From Cognatundibacterium crateris (GTDB lineage: Bacteria > Pseudomonadota > Gammaproteobacteria > Burkholderiales > Burkholderiaceae_D): DNA of 64,000 nucleotides. Position 1 is the first letter of the stretch. Each line of letters begins with the position of its first letter. Positions 45,628 to 54,997 of the stretch are shown here, in pieces. The position numbers and the translations under genes are program-made. Location: the NCBI RefSeq assembly GCF_010078235.1, contig NZ_JAABOS010000003.1, forward strand, positions 490,552 through 554,551, given 5' to 3'. The notes under the pieces are model-generated. The model was not told the origin of the DNA and ran no database searches. It was given only the letters and a program-made list of their open reading frames with translations.

Positions 45628-46046
45628 GCGGCGCTATCCTTGATCTGAGTCAATTGCTGGCGCAGATGAAGCCGGTATTGCAGGATGGCGTCTACGCGCT
45701 GGTCTGTGTGCCGCACGATGCTGAGCGGCTGGACTTGCCCGCACTGGTGCGTATCCGCGAAGCTGAAGGCTGGACCTTAGTTCTGGAAGAGTCAATAGCA
45801 CAGCAGGCGCAGCTGACGGTGTTGTTCCGTGCCGCCTGGATCACACTGCAGGTGCATTCAGATTTGCAAGCGGTTGGGCTGACTGCGGCGTTTTCCACTG
45901 CGCTGGCGCAGGCCGGTATCAGCTGTAATGTGGTGGCTGGCGCTTTTCACGATCATTTACTGGTGCCTGTCGAGGATGCACCGGCAGCGATGGCCGTGCT
46001 GCAGGCTTTGCAGCAGCAAGCGGCCAACTTATCCGTGCCTTCTTAA
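45624..46046 (+). CDS. ACT-domain protein (tandem ACT_3/ACT_7 type)
   Basis: This 140-residue protein of two ACT-like modules has the ACT_3 opening (LLAQMKPVLQDGVYALVCVP) and the ACT_7 core VGLTAAFSTALAQAGISCNVVAGAFHDHLLVPVEDA. Such small proteins are thought to bind amino acids, but no reaction is known. It is coupled to the two-TM gene by a four-base overlap. Its stop codon shares the palindrome TTAA with the stop of the convergent gene on the other strand. Confidence 0.82.
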   Translation: MSGAILDLSQLLAQMKPVLQDGVYALVCVPHDAERLDLPALVRIREAEGWTLVLEESIAQQAQLTVLFRAAWITLQVHSDLQAVGLTAAFSTALAQAGISCNVVAGAFHDHLLVPVEDAPAAMAVLQALQQQAANLSVPS

Positions 46047-46546
46047 CCCAGTAATTCCCATAAGCGATCCCAGTCGTCCGGACGAAATGCGCCCTCACGC
46101 TTGAACACCAGCTGATGCCGGGCATCTAAGACAAAGTGAGTGGGTGTGCTGCTGATATTGCCGAAATTGTCTTTATGGCCGGGAGCCATACGCCAGGCCG
46201 TCGGGAAGCGCTGGCTCTTAGGGTAGGCCTGGGTGGTGACCTCATTGTATTCGTCGAGTTCTTTTTTATTTTTGTCGAGATTGACGCCCAGTAAAGTAAA
46301 TTTTTTGCTGCTATTACCCGCATAAAACTCACGCATTAACTTCAAATCTTTACTGCACACATCACAATCGACAGTAAAAAAACTGACCAGCACGACTCTG
46401 CCGGAAAAATCCTGTAAGCCTAGCGGTTTGCCATTCACGTCCGTGCCTTGCAATTGCAAGCGGCTAGCTTCCGCTGCATAGCTGGATGAGCTCAAGCCCA
46501 CTAACACACTGGCAGCTGTGGTTTGCAGAAATTGGCGACGATGCAT
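46043..46546 (-). CDS. exported TlpA/thioredoxin-like protein
   Basis: This 167-residue protein has a twin-arginine-like signal (HRRQFLQTTAASVLVG) and a thioredoxin fold of the TlpA/AhpC type. The redox motif is CDVC in FFTVDCDVCSKDLKLM, and THFVLDARHQLVF carries the cis-proline side. It probably reduces or oxidises disulphides outside the cytosol. ATG 46546 has GGGAGACC just before it; the longer frame to 46615 is not favoured. It overlaps the convergent ACT gene by four bases. Confidence 0.82.
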   Translation of the reverse strand: MHRRQFLQTTAASVLVGLSSSSYAAEASRLQLQGTDVNGKPLGLQDFSGRVVLVSFFTVDCDVCSKDLKLMREFYAGNSSKKFTLLGVNLDKNKKELDEYNEVTTQAYPKSQRFPTAWRMAPGHKDNFGNISSTPTHFVLDARHQLVFKREGAFRPDDWDRLWELLG

Positions 46547-46868
46547 AGGGTCTCCCTGAGAGTGGAAAAATGCAGGCAGTAGCAAAAGCTTGCACGTGGC
46601 TGCAGGACTTTGCATTAGTCGCTTAGCAGCCAGAATGCTTTCACTATAGAAGAAAAATATTTTGTCTCAAGGCAATATTGGCCCGAAGATAATTGCGTGT
46701 TGTTTCGCTAAGGGGGCATTCCTGTTTTTTTATCGGAACAGGATAGTTCAGCTATTTGTTCTCTGATTCTGGCTATCTGTGCTGGAATTGAGGTGCTACC
46801 AGCTATAGGTTGTTTACACCAAGCCAATTAACAAAAAAATGGCTTGGGGATGTGCACATGCGCAGACC
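46547..46868. other. AT-rich intergenic region
   Basis: No gene is seen apart from the stem-loop at 46819-46847. It marks the edge of a distinctly AT-rich patch running to about 49820. Confidence 0.4.
46819..46847 (-). terminator. stem-loop after the paralogue-1 gene
   Basis: The arms CCAAGCCA / TGGCTTGG enclose a 13-base AT-rich loop, about 20 bases past the stop on the minus strand. The T-run sits inside the loop, so terminator function is uncertain. Confidence 0.4.
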
Positions 46869-47882
46869 TTACTGCTTGGGGCGAAATGCCTGAAGATCAC
46901 CGCGATGGATCGCATCAATGATTTGTCTGGCATAGCTGACGGCACGTTCATACCATAGGCCGTTTTTATCTCCGGCATTCATCAAATCTTCTTTGATTAA
47001 GGCTGCCAGACTGGTATGACAGCGGGCGAATGCGATGCAGGCAGTGATGACATCTTCGTTCGTCGCAGAACAGTCACCGCCCATCTCGCAGGCTGCCAGA
47101 CGCCATGCAGCATGAATGATGATGCCTTCATCAGAAAAGACGGGATAACTTTTTCCATTCAGAAAAAAATTACTACCGGTACTAGTCTTATCATTGCTCG
47201 CATTAATGCCGTAATCACTGACCAATAATGGGTCTTTGTAGGCAAAGATCGCTTGCATGATTTGGTTTTTAGCTAATGCTGCGCCCTGAGGGTCTTTCAA
47301 CGTTGAAATGCCAGTTGCCAATGTGCTCACTTTAACAAATGGATCTGCTTTTTGGATTGCTTCTTCTCGCAGGGATTTGACTGCTTCGTCGCTGAGTTCG
47401 TCGGCAGAAAACCCTTGACACAGATATTGCAGATAATCGAAAGACCTTTGTCGGGCTGAGAAATGCTCTGATGGGAACTTTTGATCAAACTGTAAGTTCG
47501 CTTTGTCACGTATCAGAATTTCTTTCGAAACACGGCATTTTTGCAAACTTTTTAGTGCGTATGCAAGGGCACCCGATTCCGGGTGCTGCTTCGCATATGC
47601 GACAAAGGCGCGCATATCCTTGGTTTGCGCATACATTTGGGCGACACCTGCTTCAGCCGGCATTTGGCTGGGAGGGGCCACTGTCACCGCTTTGCTCGTT
47701 GCCACCTCAACGGATGCGGGCTAACTGGGTATCCCCGTTGCCCGGGTGATAGCGTTAGCAGTAGCGGGCTCAGGATAAAAATGCGCTATTAGCGCTGTTA
47801 TGCAACTGAGGATGATGAGCGTAAGCAGCGTTTTCTTGGCGGCAGTCACAATTTTGGTATGGCAATTATTTATTTCATACAT
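46869..47882 (-). pseudogene. exported cysteine-rich protein, paralogue 1, broken by an in-frame amber codon
   Basis: Reading from the ATG at 47882-47880, the frame gives a membrane/signal segment (KKTLLTLIILSCITALIAHFYPEP) and then TAG at 47723-47721 after 53 codons. The same frame continues without stops to 46869. The downstream part (278 codons from the GTG at 47705) is clearly paralogous to the neighbouring protein at 48025-48993: MRAFV-YAK, ARQ-SF, KDPLLV, GKSYP-FS, AAWRLAACE, and RGDLQ-FRPK at the C-terminus, with cysteines kept. Without the anchor the product could not be exported. It may be a pseudogene, a phase-like variant or a sequencing error. The function of the family is unknown. 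Confidence 0.7.
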
Positions 47883-47928
47883 ATAGCTGATTTAAAGATG
47901 ATGCTTTTTTTGGGGAGCAGATAGAGCA

Positions 47929-47955
47929 GCCAGGCATATATGGGATATGCCTGGC
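47929..47955 (-). terminator. stem-loop after the paralogue-2 gene
   Basis: GCCAGGCATAT / ATATGCCTGGC with a five-base loop lies about 70 bases after the stop of the gene at 48025-48993. No T-run follows directly on the minus strand. Confidence 0.45.
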
Positions 47956-48024
47956 ATTGACAACTTTTCGCGTTGCCGGGTTGTATCATACCTAAGTCGT
48001 ATCAGTCTTTTAGATCAGAAGTAA

Positions 48025-48993
48025 CTATTTTTTCGGACGAAAGAATTGCAAATCTCCACGATTGATTGCGTCCAGAATCTGACGTGACAACAGTTGAGCC
48101 TGGACATATTTTGACCCGTCGCTATCACCATAGCCAGCAAGTTCAAATTTCAAATACGATGGTAAATCGGGAAAGCAACGTGCATAGCCCAGGCAGGAAC
48201 TGACTACTTCCATATTATTGGCTGAGCAATCAGCCTGCAATTCGCAGGCGGCCAGTTTCCACGCTGTTCTGATCATCCAGCCATCAACACTGAAGGTGGG
48301 ATAACTTTTTCCATCTAACACGAAACTCGAGCCTTGCGCTTTACCATCATTTGCAACTTTGAAACCGTACTCCGCAACCAGCAAAGGGTCTTTTGTGAGG
48401 AAGATTTGATCTAATATTTTCTCTTTGACTTTAGCCGATTCAACAGGCTTGTTTGTAGAAATAGTCGATCTCAGTTTCTCTGCTTGCAGAATGAAGTCTC
48501 CTTTTTGAACGCCTTCTGCTTTATGGGCTTCGATCGCGGCTGAAGCCAACTCACTATCACTGAAGTCCTGACAGCGATATCTTACTGCTTCGAATGAAGT
48601 TTGCCTGGCTGCATACGACTCGGAATTTTTTCTAGGATCATATTGCAGATTGCTTTGCTTCTTAGTTAACAGGCCTCTTGCATAAGCACAGTCGTACAGT
48701 GCTCGTAAGCCATAACCATAGCCGCCTTTTTCCGGAAATTTTTTCGCATATTCAACAAATGCACGCATGTTCTTTGATTCGGAAAGTAACATCGATAACG
48801 ACTTATCTTTTTCCGAAACACTGAGCTTGTTTGGTACCGTTGCTTCGTTTTTCTTTACAGAAATTTGTGGGGCAAGGTTCTGCTTAACCGGATGGGTATC
48901 TTGGTTCGTTGCAGCACTTTGCTCATGATGAAAGTAAAAAAATGTAGCGACTGAACTTGCTGCAATAAGGATGGCAATTTTGATTAATTTCAT
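48025..48993 (-). CDS. exported/anchored cysteine-rich protein, paralogue 2, unknown function
   Basis: I do not recognise this 322-residue protein. Residues 2-21 form a hydrophobic N-terminal anchor or signal after KLIK. About 45 low-complexity residues follow, then the family domain shared with the broken neighbour: MRAFVEYAKKFPE, ARQTSFEAVRYRCQ, KDPLLVAEYGF, GKSYPTFS, AAWKLAACE-like TAWKLAACELQADCS, ARCF and the ending RGDLQFFRPKK. Six cysteines are shared by both copies, so disulphides in the periplasm are likely. It lies 13 bases downstream of the glycine-rich exported protein. The local base composition is more AT-rich than the rest of the window. Confidence 0.72.
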   Translation of the reverse strand: MKLIKIAILIAASSVATFFYFHHEQSAATNQDTHPVKQNLAPQISVKKNEATVPNKLSVSEKDKSLSMLLSESKNMRAFVEYAKKFPEKGGYGYGLRALYDCAYARGLLTKKQSNLQYDPRKNSESYAARQTSFEAVRYRCQDFSDSELASAAIEAHKAEGVQKGDFILQAEKLRSTISTNKPVESAKVKEKILDQIFLTKDPLLVAEYGFKVANDGKAQGSSFVLDGKSYPTFSVDGWMIRTAWKLAACELQADCSANNMEVVSSCLGYARCFPDLPSYLKFELAGYGDSDGSKYVQAQLLSRQILDAINRGDLQFFRPKK

Positions 48994-49006
48994 TTGAATT
49001 CATTGA

Positions 49007-49630
49007 TTAACCGAATGAAGGACAATTTGGGCTAGGCTCGGATTTACCTGTTCCCTGTCTCCATGTGCCTGGAACTGGGGAAATTACTTTTAGGGTACTA
49101 AAACGTGAACCTACATACCATTGTTCTGTTCCCCCATCTGCATACGTGACAGTCAAACGATAGTTTTGCTGCGTATTTGTGATATAAGACAAGATTTCAG
49201 CAGCTAAAGTACGGAAGCTGTTTTCTAAATTGATGATATTTTGAACAGAGCTGGCAGCTAACTGCCGAGTGACTTCATCATCCCCAGATAAAACATTTGA
49301 ATATTCCGTACCACCTACTCCAAGTGGTAACGCTTTTAACACACATCGTATATCACTCACTTGCGTTCTCAATTGCGCTAATTCGTCATAAGACGGGCCT
49401 GAATCGCCGGGCTCACGACCTGGGTCTATATTGCCGGTTCCGCCATCACCTCCATTGCCATTTCCGAAATCACCCCAACCACATTTTTCGGAAAGTATTC
49501 CACTGCAATCTCTTTGACCAATAACGTCCACGGATTGTCCGTCCCCTGCAGTGGAGAATTGTGCTGGGGTAATGAGTGTAATGAGGCATAAATTAGCGAG
49601 TGTTTTTTTTACAGAAGCGTTCTTAAACAT
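49007..49630 (-). CDS. exported glycine/aspartate-rich protein of unknown function
   Basis: I do not recognise this 207-residue protein. It has a signal peptide (MFKNASVKKTLANLCLITL..., cleavage probably near TAGDG), then a linker rich in Gly, Asn and Asp (NGNGGDGGTGN), a helical middle (DELAQLRTQVSDIRCVL) and a beta-rich end (YRLTVTYADGGTEQWYVGSRF). ATG 49630 is preferred over an in-frame TTG at 49648. It lies immediately upstream of paralogue 2, so the two are probably co-transcribed. It may be a cell-surface or periplasmic partner, which is a guess from location only. Confidence 0.6.
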   Translation of the reverse strand: MFKNASVKKTLANLCLITLITPAQFSTAGDGQSVDVIGQRDCSGILSEKCGWGDFGNGNGGDGGTGNIDPGREPGDSGPSYDELAQLRTQVSDIRCVLKALPLGVGGTEYSNVLSGDDEVTRQLAASSVQNIINLENSFRTLAAEILSYITNTQQNYRLTVTYADGGTEQWYVGSRFSTLKVISPVPGTWRQGTGKSEPSPNCPSFG

Positions 49631-49822
49631 GTTGATTTTATTTCCCAAGTTAATAGCAATTAAAATTTCTCAGAGGAAATTAATGTATTTTCTTTTAAAG
49701 AAATCTTCAATTAAAGAATGAATTTTATTTAAATAAATATGTATAAAAACAACAAATCATAGAGGCTAAGTTCATCTCTTTCCACCACAAAATTCTTGCT
49801 GTTTGTTTTTTTTATATTGCCT

Positions 49823-50533
49823 TTAATCCTCTTCCGCCATCCAGAAAAACACCACGGTCAGGCGTTTATCGCGCAGGCTTTGGCCGAAGTAGCCGGTGGC
49901 GCTGTGGACCAGGTTGGCTTTGTACAAAATCATGCGGTTGAATACATTTTCCACGCGTAAGTCTTCATACCAGGCTTGTATAGGCAGGCCGCGTACTTTG
50001 AGCGCATCGACCAGATTATTGTTCGGGGCTGCCACGATATTGCCGCCGATGGCGCCATTCGGGTAGCGCAGGCGGCAAAAGCTGGTGCCGGAATCCGGCG
50101 CCGGATCGCGGCTCAGGTAAATCACGCAGGCATAACGGCACAGGCTGCGGCTATCGGTATGCGGATGTGGTCGGCCTTCCTGCTGGCCGACCAGTTGCGC
50201 CACATTGCTGTCCAGCTTCAATCCGCCGGGAGCCTGACCCGTCCAGAGTTTTTGCTTGCCAGTTAATTGCTTCACCTTAGCCTCCAGTGCCGCCAGTTCC
50301 TCGGGCAAGAGCGCACCGTGAAAGCGCATGCCCGGCCAGCTTTCCTGGGTATAGGGTTTGCCGTACTGCCACTGCTCGCGTTGATAGCAGCGTTCTGCAA
50401 TTTCTTCTGCATTCGGCAAGGCCTGATCGACGATCCAGTAATTTTTACCGTGTTCCAGCGGCTCATACGGCAGGCTGGGTGCGACGGCGGGGACGGCGGG
50501 TAACGAGACCCCAGGTGCGGGTAAAGGCAACAT
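49823..50533 (-). CDS. 2-oxoglutarate/Fe(II) oxygenase-like protein (DUF6445-like)
   Basis: This 236-residue soluble protein shows an HxD pair in GRPHPHTDSRSLC, then CVIYLSRDPAPDSGTSFCRLRYP, and a distal His in NLVHSATGYFGQS followed by a conserved DKRLTVVFFW. That arrangement is the HxD...H iron triad of prolyl-hydroxylase-like oxygenases, seen in DUF6445-type proteins found next to tryptophan halogenases and TonB genes. No such partner is here. The first 25 residues are Pro/Ala-rich, so the true start could lie further in. Confidence 0.65.
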   Translation of the reverse strand: MLPLPAPGVSLPAVPAVAPSLPYEPLEHGKNYWIVDQALPNAEEIAERCYQREQWQYGKPYTQESWPGMRFHGALLPEELAALEAKVKQLTGKQKLWTGQAPGGLKLDSNVAQLVGQQEGRPHPHTDSRSLCRYACVIYLSRDPAPDSGTSFCRLRYPNGAIGGNIVAAPNNNLVDALKVRGLPIQAWYEDLRVENVFNRMILYKANLVHSATGYFGQSLRDKRLTVVFFWMAEED

Positions 50534-50694
50534 AGCGCTTAGTTCGATTGTGGTTTGATGCGTATCAGGAAGTGGTCTTACTTATTGGCCAGCCTAGTAT
50601 GCGCAATACAGGGTCTCCCGCCTAGTAACAGCTTATAAATCCGCTGGCTCGTGTTGCTTTCACACCAATTGTCCCGCGCTCTCAGCTTCATCGC

Positions 50695-51624
50695 TCAGGA
50701 ACAGTCGCGTGCTGCAATGCTATCAGGAAGTTCATTCTGATAACGTTCGACCAGTGCATCCAGAAACACACGTGTGCGTGCAGGCATTAGCCGGCGTCCC
50801 GGGAATACGGCCCAAACCGGAATTTCCGGCCCTTGCCAGTCACCCAGGATGGGAACCAGGGCCTGGGTTTCCAGATAGTTTCTCGCGAAGTGGTGCGACA
50901 TCAGCATGATGCCCATGCCCTGTACCGCCAGGCGTATCAGTATTTCCGGTGAATTGGCAGTGGCGCGTCCGGGCGGGATGCCTTCCCATTGCGCATTGCC
51001 ACGGCGCAGACGCCAGGGGATGGCATCTTTATTACGTGCAGTCAGACGCAGCGCATCGTGTTCCATCAGCGCTTCCGGCTCGCTGGGCGTGCCGCGCTTC
51101 GCCAGATACGAGGGGGCTGCATATAAGCCTGCCTTAAACGTGGTCAGACGCCTTGCTGCCAGCGAGGCATCGTCAGGCAGTTCGCCTACCCGTATCGCGA
51201 CGTCAAAGTTTTCTGCGATCAGATCGACCCGCCGTGGCGACAAGTCCATATCCAGCTGTATCGATGGATAGCGGCGTAACAGGTCGCCCAGAAAAATGCC
51301 CATAGGCCCATAGGCGAAATCGCCAGGCATAGAGATGCGTAAATTGCCTGAGGGTTCGGCCTGACGATGCTGGGTCAGTGCCAGCGTGGCTTCCACTTCT
51401 TCCCTGACTTGCAGCGCATGTTGTAGCACGCTGTGACCGAATTCCGTCAGGCTGAGCTGACGTGTGGTGCGCAGTAACAGGCGTTCGCCGAGCTGGGTTT
51501 CCAGGGTGGAGATACGGCGCGACAGCGTAGATTTTGGCAAACCCAGCCGCTCTGCGGCTTTGCTAAAGCTGCCTTCTTCCGTAACCCGCGCAAACAGGAA
51601 TAAGTCATTGGCTTCTATTTGCAT
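50695..51624 (-). CDS. LysR-family regulator of the azoR-pirin-doxX operon
   Basis: This 309-residue LysR protein of the CrgA/AaeR-like group has the winged helix EEGSFSKAAERLGLPKSTLSRRISTLE, followed by the effector-binding domain. Start MQIEAND at 51624 is chosen because it begins just before the helix-turn-helix as in relatives; the longer frame to 51774 is unlikely. It is divergent from azoR across 194 bases, so it probably senses quinone-like or electrophilic compounds and controls that operon. Confidence 0.87.
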   Translation of the reverse strand: MQIEANDLFLFARVTEEGSFSKAAERLGLPKSTLSRRISTLETQLGERLLLRTTRQLSLTEFGHSVLQHALQVREEVEATLALTQHRQAEPSGNLRISMPGDFAYGPMGIFLGDLLRRYPSIQLDMDLSPRRVDLIAENFDVAIRVGELPDDASLAARRLTTFKAGLYAAPSYLAKRGTPSEPEALMEHDALRLTARNKDAIPWRLRRGNAQWEGIPPGRATANSPEILIRLAVQGMGIMLMSHHFARNYLETQALVPILGDWQGPEIPVWAVFPGRRLMPARTRVFLDALVERYQNELPDSIAARDCS

Positions 51625-51818
51625 ACGCTTGCTCCAGTATTGTTCCGAAAATGGAACAATGATATCCAATTTATCGTCTTCTGTATTGAAAGTGGAACGT
51701 ATAAAGTAGCTACATCGCCAAACGGAACAGCAAATAGTGAACTGCGCGTAAGGCGAGCTTCGATATAGCGACATCCGAACCAGCAGACTAAGTCATTCAA
51801 TCAGACAAGGAAACGATC

Positions 51819-52415
51819 ATGAAAATTTTGCAAATCAACTCCAGCGTACGTTCCGCTAATTCGCACAGCAACCGCCTGGCGGCTGAGCTGAGCGCCCATT
51901 TGCTGGCGCAACATCCGGGTGCCACATTGCAAGTGCGCGATCTGGGTGCGACACCGCATCCGGTACTGGACGAAACTGCCTTGCAAGCCTTATTCACCCC
52001 AGCCGACCAGCGCACAGAGGCGCAGCAGGCCAGAGTGGCCCAGGATGATGCGCTGATTGCAGAATTGCAGGCGGCAGACAGCGTAGTGATCGGTGCGCCT
52101 ATGTATAACTTTGGAATTTCTGCGCAATTGAAAAACTGGATCGATGCGATTTCGCGTGCCGGTGTGACTTTCCGTTATACCGCACAGGGTCCGGAAGGTT
52201 TGCTGACCGGTAAAAAAGTGTATGTGGTGTTGAGCCGTGGTGGCCTGTATCGGAATACGCCGAATGATACACAGATGCCTTATCTGCGTGCTTTCCTGGG
52301 CTTCCTTGGTATGAACGATGTGGAATTTATTTATGCAGAAGGCCTGGCCATGGGGCCGGACAGTGAAGCACAGGCGCTCAGTGCGGCACGCGCAGAGATC
52401 GCTCAATTGAATTAA
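51819..52415 (+). CDS. azoR: FMN-dependent NADH-azoreductase
   Basis: This 198-residue flavodoxin-fold enzyme reduces azo compounds and quinones with NADH. The FMN phosphate site is near [16 protein letters not shown], followed by [22 protein letters not shown] and VVLSRGGLY, typical of AzoR. It is the first gene of the operon with pirin and DoxX genes, consistent with protection from quinone stress. An AAGGAAACGATC site precedes the ATG. Confidence 0.93.
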   Translation: MKILQINSSVRSANSHSNRLAAELSAHLLAQHPGATLQVRDLGATPHPVLDETALQALFTPADQRTEAQQARVAQDDALIAELQAADSVVIGAPMYNFGISAQLKNWIDAISRAGVTFRYTAQGPEGLLTGKKVYVVLSRGGLYRNTPNDTQMPYLRAFLGFLGMNDVEFIYAEGLAMGPDSEAQALSAARAEIAQLN

Positions 52416-52485
52416 ACAGAAGCACATGGATGGTACAGGCTGACTCTGACATATCAGCCTGATATTTAGCATGAAGGAGCAAGGT

Positions 52486-53358
52486 ATGAACACGAATCAC
52501 CAACCTGAAGTCGTTACTCGTCCACGTCAAGTCGAGCATTTGGTCGTCGGACAGGAAACGTCCGATGGCGCCGGTGTGAAACTCACGCGCTTGCTCGATC
52601 ACCAGTTGCAGAAGCGCCTCGACCCTTTCCTGATGCTGGATGCCTTTGGCAGCGATCAGCCTGATGATTACATCGCCGGTTTTCCCGATCATCCGCACCG
52701 TGGCTTTGAAACCATCACCTATATGCTGACCGGTCGTATGCGCCACCGTGACAGCGCTGGAAATGAAGGCTTATTGCAAACCGGTGGTGTGCAATGGATG
52801 ACCGCAGGACGTGGGGTGATCCACTCCGAGTTACCTGAGCAAGAGTCAGGTCGTATGGCAGGATTTCAGTTATGGCTGAATTTGCCAGCGCAGGACAAGA
52901 TGTGCGCGCCCTGGTATCGCGACATTCAGCGCGAGCAGATTCCTGAACTGCGCACAGAACAGGATGTGCTGGTGCGGGTGATCGCCGGTACCAGCCACGG
53001 TGTGACGGGTGCGGTGCAAAGAGCGCATACCCAGCCGCTGTATCTGGATATCCATAGCCCAGACGGTGCCAGCTTTACGCAAGCATTGCCGGCAGCAATG
53101 AACGCCTTTGTCGTTGTCTATGAGGGAGCGTTGCAGGTGCAGGGGTCTAAGGTGGCAAAGGGGCAAATGGCGATACTGAACAATGCGCCGGAGTCTGATG
53201 GCGTGCAGTTCCGGGCAGTCGGTGCGACCCGCGCCATTCTGGTAGCCGGGCAGCCGCTGAATGAGGCCATCGTACAGTACGGCCCGTTTGTGATGAACAG
53301 CCAGCAGGAAATTATGCAGGCAATTGACGATTACCGCCGCGGGGCATTCGCCGCGTGA
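52486..53358 (+). CDS. pirin-family cupin protein (YhaK/quercetinase-like)
   Basis: This 290-residue bicupin has the pirin pattern: LDPFLMLDAFGSDQPDDY, FPDHPHRGFETITYMLTG with metal-binding HPHRG, and VQWMTAGRGVIHSE. Family members include quercetin 2,3-dioxygenase activity and redox-linked regulators. The ATG at 52486 is preferred because AAGGAG lies just before it; an earlier ATG at 52471 sits in the ribosome binding site. It lies between azoR and doxX. Confidence 0.9.
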   Translation: MNTNHQPEVVTRPRQVEHLVVGQETSDGAGVKLTRLLDHQLQKRLDPFLMLDAFGSDQPDDYIAGFPDHPHRGFETITYMLTGRMRHRDSAGNEGLLQTGGVQWMTAGRGVIHSELPEQESGRMAGFQLWLNLPAQDKMCAPWYRDIQREQIPELRTEQDVLVRVIAGTSHGVTGAVQRAHTQPLYLDIHSPDGASFTQALPAAMNAFVVVYEGALQVQGSKVAKGQMAILNNAPESDGVQFRAVGATRAILVAGQPLNEAIVQYGPFVMNSQQEIMQAIDDYRRGAFAA

Positions 53359-53423
53359 ACCTGGCGACTGATGGGCATGGCTATATGCGCATCGCGAACT
53401 GATTAATTTGAAAGGAAATAAAC

Positions 53424-53825
53424 ATGACATATTTAGAAAAAACCGGCCCGCTGTTTGGGCGTGTATTGATTGCTCTGATTTTCGTGCTGTCAGGCGTCAG
53501 CAAAATCACCGGCTTTGATGGCACGGTAGGCTATATCGCTAGCAAAAATCTGCCTTTCCCTGCACTGGCTGCGGTTGCGGCAATCGTGGTGGAACTGGGT
53601 GGTGGCTTACTGTTGATGTTGGGCTGGCGCGCCCGTCTGAGTGCAGCAGCGATGGGATTATTCACGATTGCGGCTGCCGTGCTGTTCCATGACTTCTGGG
53701 CAGCGGCACCGGATGCAGCCCACAACCAGATGATTCACTTTATGAAAAATCTGTCCATGGCCGGTGGCTTGTTGATGGTGGTGGTACATGGCAGCGGACC
53801 GCTGAGCGTGGATCGCCAGGATTGA
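53424..53825 (+). CDS. DoxX-family membrane protein
   Basis: This 133-residue protein has four membrane helices of the DoxX type (LIALIFVLSGVSKITGF, then VELGGGLLLMLGWRARLSA). Relatives are subunits of thiosulfate:quinone oxidoreductase or work with oxidoreductases that meet quinones. It closes the azoR-pirin-doxX operon and is followed by a bidirectional terminator. Confidence 0.9.
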   Translation: MTYLEKTGPLFGRVLIALIFVLSGVSKITGFDGTVGYIASKNLPFPALAAVAAIVVELGGGLLLMLGWRARLSAAAMGLFTIAAAVLFHDFWAAAPDAAHNQMIHFMKNLSMAGGLLMVVVHGSGPLSVDRQD

Positions 53826-53844
53826 ATGCAGTCTGCCTGAAAAT

Positions 53845-53876
53845 AAAAAACGCTGATACAAGATCAGCGTTTTTTT
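53845..53876. terminator. bidirectional terminator between doxX and ttcA
   Basis: The stem AACGCTGAT / ATCAGCGTT has an A-run on the left and seven T's on the right, and serves both convergent transcripts. Confidence 0.9.
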
Positions 53877-53902
53877 CATTTAGCCTGAACTGCTACCGCG
53901 TA

Positions 53903-54865
53903 TCAGTCCTGATCGAGTTGCAGTTGTATCACGCCAGTTGCAGGTGTCGCGCAGGGTTCATCGTCAAATGCGATATCGCCATTGGGGTTGGCATTGCCAT
54001 CGAGTTTCAAGTCATGGAAGTTGAACAGATTTCTGTCCATCAGATGCGAAGGAGCGACGGTCGATAAGGCAGAGAAAATATTATCGACGCGGCCAGGATG
54101 TTTCTTTTCCCATTCACGCATCAGGTTTTTGATTTGCTTACGCTGCAGGTTTTCCTGTGATCCGCACAGATCACAAGGAATGATAGGGAATTGCCGTACT
54201 TGCGCATAACGTTCAGTATCGGCTTCTTTCACATAGGCCATAGGGCGGATCACGATATGTTTGCCATCGTCCGACTGTAGTTTGGCTGGCATGCCTTTGA
54301 GTTTACCGCCGAAGAACATATTCAGGAAAAAGGTTTCCATGATGTCGTCGCGATGATGGCCGAGCGCGATTTTGGTCGCACCCAGTTCATCGGCTACCCG
54401 GTACAAAATGCCTCGGCGCAGTCGTGAACACAGCGAGCAGGTGGTTTTGCCTTCTGGGATCAGGCGCTTAACGATGCTATAAGTGTCTTGATTTTCGATG
54501 TGATACGGGATGCCGATTTTTTCCAGATAAGCAGGCAGTATATCGGCCGGGAAATTCGGCTGCTTTTGATCCAGATTGACGGCCACGATCTCGAAGTTGA
54601 TAGGTGCGCGTTCGCGCAGCGTCATCAGGATATCGAGTAAGGCATAACTGTCCTTGCCACCGGACAGGCAGACCATGACCTTATCGCCTTCTTCTATCAT
54701 ATTAAAATCGCCTATGGCCTGACCGACCAGGCGGCACAAACGTTTGTGCAGCTTATTGTTTTCGTAGGCGATTTTTTCTGCTGACTTGGTTGCCGACTGA
54801 GTGGCCGACTGAGTGGCTGCGGCTTCGCCGGCGCCGGATGTGAGGGATTCATTCAAGGCTTGCAT
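53903..54865 (-). CDS. ttcA: tRNA 2-thiocytidine(32) synthetase TtcA
   Basis: This 320-residue PP-loop ATPase thiolates cytidine 32 of tRNA using a [4Fe-4S] cluster. The PP-loop SGGKDS is at residues 68-73. Cluster cysteines are C143 and C146 (CSLC) and one of C231/C234 (CDLC). The N-terminal 40 residues are Ala/Thr/Ser repeats (SATQSATKS) not seen in most relatives. It is the last gene of an SDR-folB-ttcA operon. Confidence 0.93.
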   Translation of the reverse strand: MQALNESLTSGAGEAAATQSATQSATKSAEKIAYENNKLHKRLCRLVGQAIGDFNMIEEGDKVMVCLSGGKDSYALLDILMTLRERAPINFEIVAVNLDQKQPNFPADILPAYLEKIGIPYHIENQDTYSIVKRLIPEGKTTCSLCSRLRRGILYRVADELGATKIALGHHRDDIMETFFLNMFFGGKLKGMPAKLQSDDGKHIVIRPMAYVKEADTERYAQVRQFPIIPCDLCGSQENLQRKQIKNLMREWEKKHPGRVDNIFSALSTVAPSHLMDRNLFNFHDLKLDGNANPNGDIAFDDEPCATPATGVIQLQLDQD

Positions 54866-54997
54866 GGTCTGACTCTGGTTTTACTGTTGAATTGCTGGTG
54901 CTGGATGTTTAGGCAAGGGCTTTGGCACAGCAGGGCGAGGCGGGGAGTTGATCTTTGCCGGTCGCGCTGCGTTTGCCTTAACGCGCATGCCTGAGTT

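Noticed and set aside
46000..49900. Mobile island with integrase or insertion sequence
   Set aside because: No transposase, integrase, tRNA-end duplication or terminal repeats were seen; only composition and unknown genes set it apart.
54750..54850. [12 protein letters not shown] repeat in the TtcA N-terminus as a signal of misassembly
   Set aside because: Short in-frame Ala/Thr/Ser repeats at a disordered N-terminus are common and the frame continues cleanly.
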